From Ectothiorhodospiraceae bacterium BW-2 (GTDB lineage: Bacteria > Pseudomonadota > Gammaproteobacteria > Thiohalomonadales > Thiohalomonadaceae), in the NCBI GenBank assembly GCA_008375315.1, contig CP032507.1:1911001-1975000 (forward strand): a stretch of DNA of 64,000 nucleotides, in the 5' to 3' direction. Each line of letters starts with the position of its first letter. Positions within the stretch are counted from its first letter, which is position 1. Made by a program: the position numbers and the translations under genes. The notes under the pieces were generated by a model. The model was not told where the DNA came from and made no database searches. It saw only the letters and a list, made by a program, of their open reading frames with translations. This document shows, one piece after another, positions 24,275 through 34,192 of the stretch.

Positions 24275-26542
24275 ATGTTTTCAAAAGGGGGTACCTTAAG
24301 GGGCTTTATAAAGAGGATTAATGAGAGTGTGAGTGATATTAACGACCAGATAACAGTTAGGGTGGCGCTAGAGCTGCCGCTACGGCGTCTGTTTGACTAC
24401 CGCTTGACTACCGTATTGAGGCCCCCTTTGAGCGCTCGGGTGAGAGTCCCTTTCGGTCGCAGGGAGCTCATTGGCTGGATATGGCAGCTTGAGCCAGAGG
24501 ATGCGCTGCCGATTAGTCAGCAGCGCAGCGTCATTGCTCTGCTCGATCAGCAGCCACTCTTGCCCTCAAGACTCTATCAGTTACTACAGTGGGGAGCGAA
24601 CTACTACCACCACCCTCTAGGCGAGGTGATCGCAACGGCGTTACCGCAGAAGATTCGTGCTGGGGGAGCGCTACAACCACAGTCGTTGATGCGGTGGCAG
24701 GCTAGTGTCGATTCGGCACAGCCCTATCTTAAACTGTTGCAGCAAGCACCGCTGCAACAGAAGATTTTGACCGCGGCGGTGGCGGCTCCCGAGGGGTTGA
24801 GTCGAGAGGAGCTTAAACAGCTCGGGTCGAGCTGGCAGCGAGCGGTAGAGCGGCTACGACAGCTAAAGCTGTTACAGTGTCGTAAGGTGGGTGATCTATC
24901 GGGCCACGAGCCGACACTGCAACCACGCGCTCCGAGCTACTCGCTAACAGCCGAGCAGCAGCAGGCGGTAGCGGCGATTAGCGCTCATTGGGATCAATTT
25001 CGCTGCTGGCTGCTACAGGGGATCACCGGTAGTGGCAAAACCGAAGTCTATCTACAGTTAATTGAACAGCGCCTACAGGCGGGACGGCAGGTGCTGGTGC
25101 TGGTGCCGGAGATCGGGCTCACCCCGCAGCTACTACAGCGCTTTAGCTCCCGCTTAGGGTGTCGCGTGACTAGCTACCATTCGGCCTTGAGTGAGGGGCA
25201 GCGCTACACCGCTTGGCGTGCTATCTATCATCAGCAGGCACGGCTGATTGTCGGCACCCGTTCGGCGCTGTTTGCCCCTTTTCAGCAGCTAGGATTGATT
25301 ATTATCGATGAGGAGCACGACAGCTCCTTTAAGCAGCAAGACCACTGGCGCTATTCGGCGCGAGATGTCGCGATTAAGCGGGCGCAGTTAGAGAGCATAC
25401 CGATTGTACTCGGCAGCGCGACCCCCTCTATGGAGAGCTGGTACCACGCCGAGGCGGGGCGCTATCAGCGGCTGCGGTTGAGTCAGCGAGCCGGCGCGGG
25501 TGAGCTGCCGTCGATTCACCTTATCGATTTGCGCACTGTTCGAGTGCAGCAGGGGTTGAGTGAACCGCTACAGCAGCGTATGGCAGAGCATCTGCAGCGC
25601 GGACAGCAGGTGCTGCTCTATCTGAATCGCCGCGGCTATGCGCCGGTGCTGTTCTGCTACCAGTGTCGCTGGAGTGCGATGTGTCACCAGTGCGATAGCC
25701 GCATGACGCTCTACCGCCACCATTCGCGCCTGCGCTGCCACCACTGCGGTAGTGAACGAGCAGTTCTCAGCACCTGTCCGGAGTGTCAGCAGCCGCTTCA
25801 CGCGATAGGGGAGGGGACTGAGCGGCTACATGAGGTGGTTAGCCAACAGTTTGCCGAGGTAGAGATCGTAAGAGTAGATCGCGATACTCTACCAACCGCA
25901 GCGCAGCTACAGCAGCAGATGGAGCGGCTACAGCACGGGCAGCGACAGATTATTATCGGCACCCAGCTCATTACTAAAGGGCACCACTTCCCAAACCTAA
26001 CCCTAGTTGGGGTGATTCATGGCGATCAGGGGCTGTTTAGTCTCGACTTTCGAGCAGCGGAGCGAATGGCGCAGCAGCTACTCCAGGTCGCCGGACGGGC
26101 GGGGCGGGAGTGCGAAGCGGGGGAGGTCTATATTCAGACCCACGATCCTAGCCATCCGCTATTTAGACCCTTACGACGACACGACTACGAAGCCTTTTTG
26201 CAACAGGAGTTACCGCTTCGGCAGCAGGCAGAGCTCCCTCCCTATACCCACATAGCGCTGATTCGGGCAGAGGCGAAGGAGGCGTCGCAGGCTAGCGCTT
26301 TTTTAGAGACGCTGTTAGCCCAGCTAGTGGGTGCCGCCTATCCCGATTTAGACTGTTTTGGCCCAGTCGCAGCACCGCTAAGTCGTCGTCGTGGTTACAG
26401 TCGCTGGCAGTTACTGCTACAGAGCCGCCGTCGGGAGACCCTGCACACCCCGCTACTGCAACAGCTACCACTTTGGGAGAGATTACCGCAGGCGCGGCGG
26501 GTGCGCTGGTCGATCGATATTGATCCGCTGGATCTCTATTAA
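24275..26542 (+). CDS. priA: Primosomal replication restart helicase PriA
   Basis: A 755-residue 3'-5' DNA helicase that reloads the replisome at stalled forks. The N-terminal DNA-binding domain (about 25-120) is followed by the helicase core with Walker A GITGSGKTEVY, DEEH box IIIDEEHDSSFKQQD, and GSATPSMESW. A zinc-binding insertion with paired cysteines follows (CYQCRW, CHQC, CHHCG, CPECQQ). Helicase motifs V and VI are in GTQLITKGHHFPN and LLQVAGRAGR. The exact start is uncertain: ATG 24275 is used, but a GTG at 24329 would match the usual PriA start better. Confidence 0.94.
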   Translation: MFSKGGTLRGFIKRINESVSDINDQITVRVALELPLRRLFDYRLTTVLRPPLSARVRVPFGRRELIGWIWQLEPEDALPISQQRSVIALLDQQPLLPSRLYQLLQWGANYYHHPLGEVIATALPQKIRAGGALQPQSLMRWQASVDSAQPYLKLLQQAPLQQKILTAAVAAPEGLSREELKQLGSSWQRAVERLRQLKLLQCRKVGDLSGHEPTLQPRAPSYSLTAEQQQAVAAISAHWDQFRCWLLQGITGSGKTEVYLQLIEQRLQAGRQVLVLVPEIGLTPQLLQRFSSRLGCRVTSYHSALSEGQRYTAWRAIYHQQARLIVGTRSALFAPFQQLGLIIIDEEHDSSFKQQDHWRYSARDVAIKRAQLESIPIVLGSATPSMESWYHAEAGRYQRLRLSQRAGAGELPSIHLIDLRTVRVQQGLSEPLQQRMAEHLQRGQQVLLYLNRRGYAPVLFCYQCRWSAMCHQCDSRMTLYRHHSRLRCHHCGSERAVLSTCPECQQPLHAIGEGTERLHEVVSQQFAEVEIVRVDRDTLPTAAQLQQQMERLQHGQRQIIIGTQLITKGHHFPNLTLVGVIHGDQGLFSLDFRAAERMAQQLLQVAGRAGRECEAGEVYIQTHDPSHPLFRPLRRHDYEAFLQQELPLRQQAELPPYTHIALIRAEAKEASQASAFLETLLAQLVGAAYPDLDCFGPVAAPLSRRRGYSRWQLLLQSRRRETLHTPLLQQLPLWERLPQARRVRWSIDIDPLDLY

Positions 26543-26637
26543 AGGATAGAGCGCCCTTTTTATTGGAGATTGCGCTATCGAGCCCATACCATGGCCAAGG
26601 GGAGTGGTTATGCAATACTAGGTAGGCAGAGATTAAG

Positions 26638-27468
26638 ATGAAATTGGCGGTCTTTTCCGATGTTCACGGCAATATTGCCGCTTTAGAGGCGGTGATGGCG
26701 GATATTATCAACTGGAGAGCCGAGGTGGTGGTTATGAACGGTGATCTGATTAATCGGGGGCCTAATAGCGTCGAGGTCTATCAGCTACTGCGGCGTACGC
26801 TTCCTGACTGCTATCTACTACAGGGTAACCACGAGTCGTTTACCCGTTTCTGTCACCATCATCGCCCGAAAAGTGAGATAGACTACGGGGTGAAGCAGTT
26901 TACCTACTGGACGGCAACTAAAATGGCACCCTATATAGATGAGATTGCTAGCTGGGGCGAGAGTCTCGACTTAAGCGATCTCGATGGCGGGATGGTCCAT
27001 ATCACCCATGGCTCGCGAATCGGCAATCGGGAGGGGATTACTCCAGAGATGAGCGATGAGGAGCTTGCAAAGAGGGTAGGAGGGGGATCGCAGCTCTTTA
27101 TCGCCTCGCACACCCATAAACCGCTACAGCGTCGGCTAGATGGCTCTTTGGTGGTCAATACCGGTTCGGTCGGATCGTCGTTTGATCGCGACTATCGTCC
27201 ATCGTATGGCCGGTTTCTCTTCCGTCAGGGACGGTGGCAGAGCGAGATTCGGCGAGTAGCGTACGATCGTTCGCGAATCTACCGTGACTATGAGAGTAGC
27301 GGTTTTTTGGAGGAGGCGGGGCCGTTAGCACAGGTGATGTTGATGGAGCAGAAGTTGTGTCGCGGCTTAATGGGGCCTTGGATGCGACACTATCATGCCG
27401 CCGTGATCGAGGGGGAGATGACGCTAGAGGCCTCAGTTAAGGCCCATCTACAGCTGTTTATGGGGTAA
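26638..27468 (+). CDS. Calcineurin-like metallophosphoesterase
   Basis: A 276-residue protein with the dimetal phosphoesterase motifs in order: FSDVHGN, NGDLINRGP, GNHE, a histidine in VHITHGS, and SHTHKP. The family hydrolyses phosphodiesters or phosphomonoesters; the sequence resembles the YfcE/diadenosine-tetraphosphatase-like group without revealing a substrate. No signal peptide is present. It is 95 bp after priA on the same strand. Confidence 0.85.
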   Translation: MKLAVFSDVHGNIAALEAVMADIINWRAEVVVMNGDLINRGPNSVEVYQLLRRTLPDCYLLQGNHESFTRFCHHHRPKSEIDYGVKQFTYWTATKMAPYIDEIASWGESLDLSDLDGGMVHITHGSRIGNREGITPEMSDEELAKRVGGGSQLFIASHTHKPLQRRLDGSLVVNTGSVGSSFDRDYRPSYGRFLFRQGRWQSEIRRVAYDRSRIYRDYESSGFLEEAGPLAQVMLMEQKLCRGLMGPWMRHYHAAVIEGEMTLEASVKAHLQLFMG

Positions 27469-27475
27469 ATTGGCG

Positions 27476-28105
27476 TTATACATTGGAGTGGGTGCGGTTA
27501 TGGTTCACCTCTTTTTGCCACTGTAGCTCGGCGGCTATCCCCCGTAGTTGCTCAAAATTGACCGGTTTTCTTAAAATATGGGTGTCGGGTAGGGTTTGTC
27601 GTAGTTGACTAATCTCCCCCTCTTCGGCGCCTGAGACCACAATCACCTTCATATTGTCAAACTCAGGTAGTTTCGCGAGCGTTTGTAGCATCTCAAAGCC
27701 ATCCATACCGGGCATCATTAGATCGGTAATCATCAGATCAAAAGAGGTCTGACCGAGTCGAACTAGCCCCTCAAAGCCATTCGATGCCGTACTGACGAGA
27801 GGGGCAAAGGGCCAGTTAGAGAGCACATCTTGATAGATTTTGAGTAGGATGACATCATCCTCTACCACTAAAATTTGTAGCTGGTTCTCCCTCTGGCTAA
27901 GATGACGCTCTTGGGGTTGCTGTAATAGGGTTAGATCAGCATCGGCTAAGAGTCGTTCTACGGAGTGGCGACTGATGCGTCTGTGTCCACCTTGGGTCTT
28001 CCATGCCTCAAGCAGCCCACTTTCGCACCATAACTGGGCGGTTCGAACCGAGATCCCCAATAGTTGGGCCGCTTCACGAGTGGTACAATAGCTTCTTTTT
28101 ACCAT
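27476..28105 (-). CDS. MerR/excisionase-type HTH protein with receiver domain
   Basis: A 209-residue regulator in the unusual order DNA-binding domain then receiver. Residues 1-55 form an excisionase/BldC-like winged helix (TTREAAQLLGISVRTAQLWCESG, QGGHRRIS). Residues about 75-195 form a response-regulator receiver with the acidic pair ED (near residue 83) and phosphoacceptor Asp128 in ITDLMMPGMDG, plus RKP near the end. ATG 28105 follows AAGGA; an upstream ATG at 28144 lacks one. No dedicated kinase is adjacent, so it may be phosphorylated by an orphan kinase. It ends 7 bp from the convergent phosphoesterase. Confidence 0.88.
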   Translation of the reverse strand: MVKRSYCTTREAAQLLGISVRTAQLWCESGLLEAWKTQGGHRRISRHSVERLLADADLTLLQQPQERHLSQRENQLQILVVEDDVILLKIYQDVLSNWPFAPLVSTASNGFEGLVRLGQTSFDLMITDLMMPGMDGFEMLQTLAKLPEFDNMKVIVVSGAEEGEISQLRQTLPDTHILRKPVNFEQLRGIAAELQWQKEVNHNRTHSNV

Positions 28106-28267
28106 AGAACATTCCTTGGTGGGGGTCTGCTGCCTAATTTTCACGCTAAATCATACCCCAATTGTAACTGATAATGGAGAAAAATGATAAATTTAGTTAT
28201 TTCCTGATAGCTACGCTTCAGGTAGTATGGCCGTTTTTTCCATTAGGCCTACCACGGAGAGTTATCT

Positions 28268-29683
28268 ATGCCGTTTAACCATCAGCTAAGAATAGTCAAT
28301 AGTCTTAGTCGTCAAAAGGAGCTGTTTGTGCCTCTCGACCCGACTCAAGTCAGGCTCTATGTGTGCGGCATGACGGTGTATGATCTGTGCCACATCGGCC
28401 ATGCTAGGGTGCTGGTGGTGTTTGATACCATTTTTCGCTATCTACAGCTCATTTATGGCCGCGATGCGGTGCGCTATGTGCGTAATGTGACCGATATTGA
28501 CGATAAAATTATTCAACGGGCTAAAGAGAACAGCGAGCCATTTGAGCAGTTGACCCAGCGCTATATTGAAGCGATGCACCAAGATAGCCTGCGACTTAGC
28601 GTATTACCCCCCACAGAAGAGCCGTTGGCAACGGCGCATATCGCGCCAATTATTGAGATGGTTGCGCAACTGATCGAGAAGGGGCTGGCATATTGTGTCG
28701 AGGGGGGCGATGTCTATTACGATGTGAGCCGATTTGCCGCCTACGGCGCACTGTCGGGGAAGAGTCTTGACGATCTTCGCGCCGGTGAGCGGGTGGCGGT
28801 CGATGGCGCGAAAGAGGATCCTCTCGACTTTGTGCTCTGGAAACGGGCGAAAGCGGGAGAGCCGAGCTGGGACTCCCCTTGGGGGGCAGGGCGGCCGGGG
28901 TGGCATATTGAGTGTTCGGCGATGTCAACCCACGCGCTAGGCGATCACTTTGATATTCATGGCGGGGGGCTCGATTTACAGTTTCCGCACCATGAAAATG
29001 AGATCGCTCAATCGTGCGGTAGTCGCGACACCCCCTTTGTTAACTACTGGATTCATAACGGTTTTGTCCGTGTGGATGATGAGAAGATGTCTAAGTCGCT
29101 AGGGAACTTCTTTACGATCCGTGAGGTGCTGCAACGCTATCAGGCCGAGGTGGTGCGCTACTTTATTCTAACTAGCCACTACCGTAGCCCGTTGAACTAC
29201 TCCGATAGCCACCTAGATAATGCCCAGGCAGCGCTAACAACGCTCTATAACGCCCTACGAGGTGTTACGCTAGCGGCGGTAACGCCACAACAGTGCCATA
29301 CGGCAGCGGCTGAGCGCTTTATGACGGTGATGGATGACGATTTTAATACCCCCGAGGCGCTGGCCATTCTGTTTGAGCTAGCACACCGTGTCAATCGGCT
29401 TAAAGCCACCGATCCTGAGGCAGCGGTGGCGGTCGCCTCTGAGCTAAAGGCGCTGGCTGGGCTATTGGGGTTATTGCAACAGCATCCGGATCACTTTTTA
29501 CAAGGGGGGGGGGATCAGGAGGGGGAGGCAGAGTCGATAGAGCGGCTCATTGAACAGCGACAGCAGGCGCGACAGGCGCGGCAGTGGGGGGAGGCGGACA
29601 GAATCCGTGACGAGCTTAAGGCGATGGGGGTTGTACTGGAGGATAGTGCTGCGGGAACCCTCTGGCGACGGGAGAGCAATTAA
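28268..29683 (+). CDS. cysS: Cysteinyl-tRNA synthetase
   Basis: A 471-residue class I aminoacyl-tRNA synthetase. The zinc ligand Cys in YVCGMTVYD, the HIGH signature (CHIGHARV), the WHIECSAMS zinc segment, HHENEIAQS and the KMSKS loop ([10 protein letters not shown]) are all present. The C-terminal DALR/tRNA-binding region ends with the AREWKxADxIRDEL-like sequence [18 protein letters not shown]-rich leader precedes ATG 28268. It is a single housekeeping gene between two minus-strand regulators. Confidence 0.96.
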   Translation: MPFNHQLRIVNSLSRQKELFVPLDPTQVRLYVCGMTVYDLCHIGHARVLVVFDTIFRYLQLIYGRDAVRYVRNVTDIDDKIIQRAKENSEPFEQLTQRYIEAMHQDSLRLSVLPPTEEPLATAHIAPIIEMVAQLIEKGLAYCVEGGDVYYDVSRFAAYGALSGKSLDDLRAGERVAVDGAKEDPLDFVLWKRAKAGEPSWDSPWGAGRPGWHIECSAMSTHALGDHFDIHGGGLDLQFPHHENEIAQSCGSRDTPFVNYWIHNGFVRVDDEKMSKSLGNFFTIREVLQRYQAEVVRYFILTSHYRSPLNYSDSHLDNAQAALTTLYNALRGVTLAAVTPQQCHTAAAERFMTVMDDDFNTPEALAILFELAHRVNRLKATDPEAAVAVASELKALAGLLGLLQQHPDHFLQGGGDQEGEAESIERLIEQRQQARQARQWGEADRIRDELKAMGVVLEDSAAGTLWRRESN

Positions 29684-29696
29684 CAGTTAAGCTGCA

Positions 29697-30644
29697 CTAC
29701 TTTTTGGGGGCGCGGTTTGAGTAGAGAGGTGTCGCCACGCTAGATCGAAGAGGGGGAGGAGGCGGCGGTCTGCTCACTCCCCCGCCTTGCTGACTTGGTG
29801 TGGCACTCTGTTCGGCTAGACGGTAGGCAACCCCCTGCGCAAAACGGATCATCTCAAATTTATGGCTATAGGAGCTGGGGGACTCTGAGCCCCCTAAAAT
29901 GAGGTAACCGCCGGGGTTGAGCACGGCGGCTAACCGATTCAAAATGTCGCCTTTTAGCTCCGAAGAGAAGTAGATCAATACATTGCGACAGAAGATAATG
30001 TCAAACCTGCCTAGACTGGCAAAGTTGTTAGCTAGATTCATCTCCCGAAAGGAGACCCGATTTTTAATCTCCGGTTTGACCTCCCAGCCACCACTGCTGT
30101 GGTGGAGAAAGAAGCGCTGTAGCCGCTGTTCGCTAATCCCCCGATTGAGTGCAAGCTGGTCGTAGATCCCTTTTTGGGCGGTCGCTAACATTTTAGTAGA
30201 GATATCGGTGCCGATTATTTGGATATTGGCCGGTAGTGAGTGGGGACGGGTGGCTAGGTATTCGGCAATAGTCATGCTGATAGAGTAGGACTCCTGCCCT
30301 GATGAACTAGCGGCAGACCAGATCCTAAGTGAGGTCGGTTTGCGCTGGCTGATCTCTGGTAGAATCTGCTCTTTCAGTAGCTCAAAGGGGTAGCGATCCC
30401 GAAACCAGAGCGTCTCATTGGTGGTCATAGCATCGATAACTTGGGCGCGTAGTTTCGGATTACGGTTAAACTGTAGTTGATCGAGCAGTTGGGCAAAATC
30501 TTCAATGCCGTATTCACGCATTAGCCTGCCGAGTCGGCTGGTGACCAGATAGTGCTTGTTATCACCTAGCACAATCCCGCTGGCCTGCTGTAAAAATTGG
30601 CGGAATCTATCGTAGAGCTCCGCAGGGAGGCGGGGCTGGGTCAT
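29697..30644 (-). CDS. cheR: Chemoreceptor methyltransferase CheR
   Basis: A 315-residue SAM-dependent enzyme that methylates glutamates of chemoreceptors. The N-terminal helical CheR domain (1-80) precedes the Rossmann domain with WSAASSSGQESYSI, IIGTDIS, FDIIFCRNVLIYF and LGGSES. The C-terminal 45 residues are Pro/Gly-rich and probably disordered. It overlaps the upstream cheV by 4 bp (ATGA). Confidence 0.94.
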   Translation of the reverse strand: MTQPRLPAELYDRFRQFLQQASGIVLGDNKHYLVTSRLGRLMREYGIEDFAQLLDQLQFNRNPKLRAQVIDAMTTNETLWFRDRYPFELLKEQILPEISQRKPTSLRIWSAASSSGQESYSISMTIAEYLATRPHSLPANIQIIGTDISTKMLATAQKGIYDQLALNRGISEQRLQRFFLHHSSGGWEVKPEIKNRVSFREMNLANNFASLGRFDIIFCRNVLIYFSSELKGDILNRLAAVLNPGGYLILGGSESPSSYSHKFEMIRFAQGVAYRLAEQSATPSQQGGGVSRPPPPPPLRSSVATPLYSNRAPKK

Positions 30645-31564
30645 TCTCGGTTTAACACTTCCAGCACAGCATTGGCCAGTTCGGTGGGGTTAAATTTGGA
30701 GATAAAGTGATCGGCACCGACCTTTTTGACCAGCGCCTCATTGAAGACGCCACTTAAAGAGGTGTGGAGAATAATATGCAGCGCCGACATATCGGAGCGC
30801 TCTTTGACTTGGCGGGTAAAGGTGTAGCCGTCCATCTCTGGCATCTCGACATCGCAAATGACCAGTTGAAAGTGTTGATAGACACTCTCGCCGCTATCGA
30901 CAATCCCTTTAAGCAGATCAAAGCCCTCACGGCCATTTTTGACCATAGTCGATTCGACTCCGACCTGATCGAGAGTATGTTTAATCTGATTTCTAGCAAC
31001 ACTAGAGTCGTCAACAATAAGCACCTTATGGGCAAACTTTCTCTCCGACTCCTGCCCCTGCTCTATCGTCGCCGCTGCGACTAACTCCTCGACACCGATA
31101 ATCTCAGATAACACCTTTTCGACATCAATAATCTCAATCAGACGCTTATCGACCTCGGTCACCGCCGTCATGTAGGTGTTGCCCGCCCCTTTAGGAGGGG
31201 GTTTAATACTATCCCAATTGAGGTTAACAATGCGTTCGACACCGGCGACCAGAAACCCTTGGGTGTTACGGTTATACTCGGTGATAATGACAAACGAAGA
31301 GCTGATATCAAGGCCGGTCGGGTGACCGATCGCCATACTTAGATCGATCACGGTGATGGTCTTGCCGCGCATATTGGCCATGCCGCGAACAGCGTAGTGA
31401 GAGTGAGGCACCGTAGTTAGTCTGGGGCACTGAATCACCTCTTTGATCTTAAAGACATTAATCCCGAAATATTGTCTGCCGCCTAGATGGAACAGCAGGA
31501 GCTCCATGCGGTTGTGTCCCGCCAGTTGCGTTCGACGATCTACATCGTCCAGTATGCCGGCCAT
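30641..31564 (-). CDS. cheV: Chemotaxis coupling protein CheV (CheW-receiver)
   Basis: A 307-residue hybrid adaptor: a CheW domain (about 15-165) that couples receptors to CheA, and a C-terminal receiver (about 180-305) with VDDSS and phosphoacceptor Asp in ICDVEMPEMDG. Phosphorylation of CheV is thought to tune adaptation. GGAGGAG lies just upstream of ATG 31564. The gene pair cheV-cheR diverges from flgA, a common flagellar arrangement in gammaproteobacteria. Confidence 0.95.
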   Translation of the reverse strand: MAGILDDVDRRTQLAGHNRMELLLFHLGGRQYFGINVFKIKEVIQCPRLTTVPHSHYAVRGMANMRGKTITVIDLSMAIGHPTGLDISSSFVIITEYNRNTQGFLVAGVERIVNLNWDSIKPPPKGAGNTYMTAVTEVDKRLIEIIDVEKVLSEIIGVEELVAAATIEQGQESERKFAHKVLIVDDSSVARNQIKHTLDQVGVESTMVKNGREGFDLLKGIVDSGESVYQHFQLVICDVEMPEMDGYTFTRQVKERSDMSALHIILHTSLSGVFNEALVKKVGADHFISKFNPTELANAVLEVLNRE

Positions 31565-31737
31565 AGTACTCCTCCGGAAAAACAGATTGTAGCTGGTGCT
31601 GGGGTTGAAAACGGGTGTAACTATACCCTCAATAGCGGGTCAAGGTATAGCACCGGCGACACTTTTATGGCAAAAATCGTGATGCCGTCGCTGGTTCAGG
31701 GCTGGATTTGTGGCGCTAATCGGTTTAGACTGACGCT

Positions 31738-32466
31738 ATGGTGCTTAGCTTAGTACAAATCGGCCTGCTGGGGCTACTGTTGCTCTCTCCTCTTTGGAGC
31801 AGTTTTGCTGCGGCTAGTGGTGAGGGAGGCTATCAAGATCACGAAGAGATATTGCAGGGCGTGGAGCAGTACCTATTGAGCGAGGTGGTCGATGAGACGC
31901 TAGAGGATCTGCAAGTTAGCGTTGCCGCGCTCGATCAACGCCTAAAGTTATCGCAGTGTGAGTCACCGCTCAATTTTCGTCAGACCCACTCCGGTCGGCG
32001 CTACGGACGGGTGTCGGTGCAGGTGCGGTGTGAGGATGGCTTAAAGCCGTGGTCGCTCTATGTGCAGGCGACCATTGCCGCCTATGTTGATGTTGTGGTC
32101 GCTGCCAGAGCCCTGCCGCGTGGCCATGTGATTGGACGTGACGATCTGACGCTGCGCCGTACCGAGCTAGATCGCCTCGCCTCAGCGGCGCTGCGCCAGC
32201 CGGAGTCGGCGCTCGGTAAGGAGTTAACCCGACAGCTAGCGGTCGATATGCCGTTAACGCTGTCGATGTTAAAGCAGCCGCTGCTGGTCAATCGGGGTGA
32301 GCAGGTGGTGATTGTCGCTCAGAGCGGGACACTGTCGGTTAAAATGGCCGGTGTCGCCCTAACCGCTGGAGCCGAGGGCGATACGATACGGGTAAAAAAT
32401 AGCTCCTCCGGTAAGGAGATAGAGGCGGTGGTGATTGGTGTGGCAACGGTTGAAGTCAGGATGTGA
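31738..32466 (+). CDS. flgA: Flagellar P-ring assembly chaperone FlgA
   Basis: A 242-residue periplasmic protein with an N-terminal signal peptide (about 1-25) and the SAF/FlgA domain: ARALPRGHVIGRDDLTLRR, LGKELTRQL, VNRGEQVVIVAQSG and the C-terminal VKNSSSGKEIEAVV. It assists polymerisation of FlgI into the P-ring. It is the first gene of flgA-flgM-flgN-ycgR. The flgI gene itself is not in this window. Confidence 0.93.
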   Translation: MVLSLVQIGLLGLLLLSPLWSSFAAASGEGGYQDHEEILQGVEQYLLSEVVDETLEDLQVSVAALDQRLKLSQCESPLNFRQTHSGRRYGRVSVQVRCEDGLKPWSLYVQATIAAYVDVVVAARALPRGHVIGRDDLTLRRTELDRLASAALRQPESALGKELTRQLAVDMPLTLSMLKQPLLVNRGEQVVIVAQSGTLSVKMAGVALTAGAEGDTIRVKNSSSGKEIEAVVIGVATVEVRM

Positions 32467-32493
32467 CCGAGTAACGATTATGGTGCAGCAGAT

Positions 32494-32520
32494 TAAAGTC
32501 TGTCTCAGTGGGGCCGATAT
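32494..32520 (+). promoter_or_regulatory. Sigma-28 (FliA) promoter of flgM
   Basis: TAAAGTCT (32494-32501), 11 bp, then GCCGATAT (32513-32520), against the FliA consensus TAAAGTTT-N11-GCCGATAA: two mismatches in 16 bases with exact spacing. It lies 28 bp upstream of flgM, where class 3 promoters are found in enteric bacteria, so FlgM would be made both with flgA and separately under FliA. Confidence 0.85.
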
Positions 32521-32547
32521 GATGAGCATGAACATGAGGAGAGTACC

Positions 32548-32859
32548 ATGCCAATTAATCAAGTAACAGGTTTTCCGGGAACCCAGCTGCAGCGCAGCGA
32601 TAGCAGTGGTGCGGCCAGGGTGGCTCGTGGTCAGGAGGGCGCTGTACAGAGTGGTGTTGTTGGGGCGGATAAGGTCAGCCTAACCGATACCTCTTTGCGG
32701 TTGCGCTCACTGGAGACGGCTCTAGCCGATGTGCCGGTAGTCAATGAGCAGCGGGTTGAATCGATTAAGCAGGCGATTGCCGATGGCAGTTACCAGATCG
32801 ATGCACGCCAAATCGCCGATAAGCTAGTTCAGTTTGAGCGAGAGATGTACGGTCAGTGA
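32548..32859 (+). CDS. flgM: Anti-sigma-28 factor FlgM
   Basis: A 103-residue protein that binds FliA until exported through the finished hook-basal body. The N-terminal half is polar and probably unfolded. The C-terminal half has the FlgM signature: KVSLTDTSLRLRSLE and then VNEQRVESIKQAIADGSYQIDARQIADKLVQFE. A GAGG motif precedes ATG 32548, and a sigma-28 promoter lies upstream. Confidence 0.95.
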   Translation: MPINQVTGFPGTQLQRSDSSGAARVARGQEGAVQSGVVGADKVSLTDTSLRLRSLETALADVPVVNEQRVESIKQAIADGSYQIDARQIADKLVQFEREMYGQ

Positions 32860-32893
32860 ACGCCAGTTTAGAGTGTTATCGAGGAAAATGAGT

Positions 32894-33364
32894 ATGAATC
32901 ATACCGAGCCGCTACGGCAGCTATGTGCTAACGAGTCGGTTGCTCTTGATTCGCTGTATCAGGTGCTGCAACATGAGCAGCAGGCGGTCGCGGCACGCGA
33001 TACTGAGCAGATGGATAGCGTGCTAGGGCAGAAGCTCGATCTGTTAGAGCAGCTCCAGCAGCTAGATCAACAGCGACAGCATCTGCTCCAGCGTGCAGGG
33101 CTTGAGGATAGTCGCGATAACTTTCGTCAGCTATTGCAGCAGCATGGGCTCGAACTCTCCCTCTGGGAGTCACTTGAACAGCGCTTACGGCAGTGTCATC
33201 AATTGCATCAGGTGAATAGTCGGCTGTTAGATCGAAACTATCAGCAGGTGCGAAAGATATTGCAATTAATGGTGGGTGGAGAGCAGGGAGGTCGGGTTGA
33301 TCTCTACGATCGCCAAGGAACCACTGCGCAAAATCTCACCACCTACACCTCCATTAGAGTTTAA
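32894..33364 (+). CDS. flgN: FlgN-like export chaperone for hook-associated proteins
   Basis: A 156-residue, almost wholly helical, Gln-rich protein with the FlgN pattern (LDSLYQVLQHEQQAVAARD, LLEQLQQLDQQRQ, VNSRLLDRNYQQVRKIL). FlgN escorts FlgK and FlgL to the flagellar export gate. Position straight after flgM is the standard order. I chose ATG 32894, 9 nt after GAGG, over the ATG at 32888, which is too near the Shine-Dalgarno. Confidence 0.88.
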   Translation: MNHTEPLRQLCANESVALDSLYQVLQHEQQAVAARDTEQMDSVLGQKLDLLEQLQQLDQQRQHLLQRAGLEDSRDNFRQLLQQHGLELSLWESLEQRLRQCHQLHQVNSRLLDRNYQQVRKILQLMVGGEQGGRVDLYDRQGTTAQNLTTYTSIRV

Positions 33365-33376
33365 CTGTCCACTGTT

Positions 33377-34192
33377 TTGGCCTCCTCCTCATCGCCATTG
33401 CCCCCTAATCGCGATAGCACAGCCGCCCGCAAGCCTGAATTTGAGCAGATAGACTCTTTTCACTATATTCGCATGTTACTCGATAGGCTGCGCGAGGAGC
33501 GGCTGTTAGTGACTCTTCGCCTCGGTGAGCAGCGTCAGACGGCCATCTCTACCCTACTTGATCTTGATGTTGAACAGCGTACTTTTGAGATCGATCTCCC
33601 CTTTAACTGTCAAACTGGGCACTTAATTAAGCCAGAATCGCCGCTAGAGATTGCGTTGATGGCCCGTCTAAAGGGGACTTCCATTAGCTTTAAAACGACA
33701 CTACAGGGGCTGATTGAACAGTCGGAGCAGAGCTTTGCCCGCTGTCGCTGCGATATGCCGGCGATGGTGCGCTATTCGCAGCAACGCAATAGCTTTCGTA
33801 TCGATACCCACGATCTCAACCTGCAGGCTCGACTCTATACCCAAAGCGGGAAAAGTTTTCGGGCACAGCTTATCGATATCTCCAAAGGGGGGATGCGGGC
33901 TAGTGTTAATAACCGTATCGCTACCAAGCTGCGTCAGGGTCTGAGCCTCGTTTGTGATCTCAACTTTGAAAATGTGGGTGAACAGGAGCGAGTTCGGGTG
34001 ACTATTTGTACTATTTTACCGGCCACAGAGGGGGAGCAGGTCTCGGTAGTCGGGTTTAAGTTTGTCGATATGGATGCTAGACAGCAGATGCAGCTCGCCC
34101 ACCGTATTGCTAGTGTAGAGCGGCTACTGCTGCGGGCACAGAACCACCCAGAGGAGGTGGACGCAGCACATGAAATTAACCCCTCTCGGTAA
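33377..34192 (+). CDS. ycgR: YcgR-like flagellar brake protein (PilZ, c-di-GMP binding)
   Basis: A 271-residue protein with an N-terminal YcgR (PilZN) domain (about 22-128) and a PilZ domain (about 132-250). The c-di-GMP motifs are intact: RxxxR at 137-141 (RNSFR) and DxSxxG at 167-172 (DISKGG). YcgR proteins slow the flagellar motor when c-di-GMP is high. The start is uncertain: TTG 33377 lacks a clear ribosome-binding site, but the next ATG (33473) would cut the first strand of the YcgR domain. Its 3' end overlaps the convergent rnfE by 17 bp. Confidence 0.88.
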   Translation: MASSSSPLPPNRDSTAARKPEFEQIDSFHYIRMLLDRLREERLLVTLRLGEQRQTAISTLLDLDVEQRTFEIDLPFNCQTGHLIKPESPLEIALMARLKGTSISFKTTLQGLIEQSEQSFARCRCDMPAMVRYSQQRNSFRIDTHDLNLQARLYTQSGKSFRAQLIDISKGGMRASVNNRIATKLRQGLSLVCDLNFENVGEQERVRVTICTILPATEGEQVSVVGFKFVDMDARQQMQLAHRIASVERLLLRAQNHPEEVDAAHEINPSR

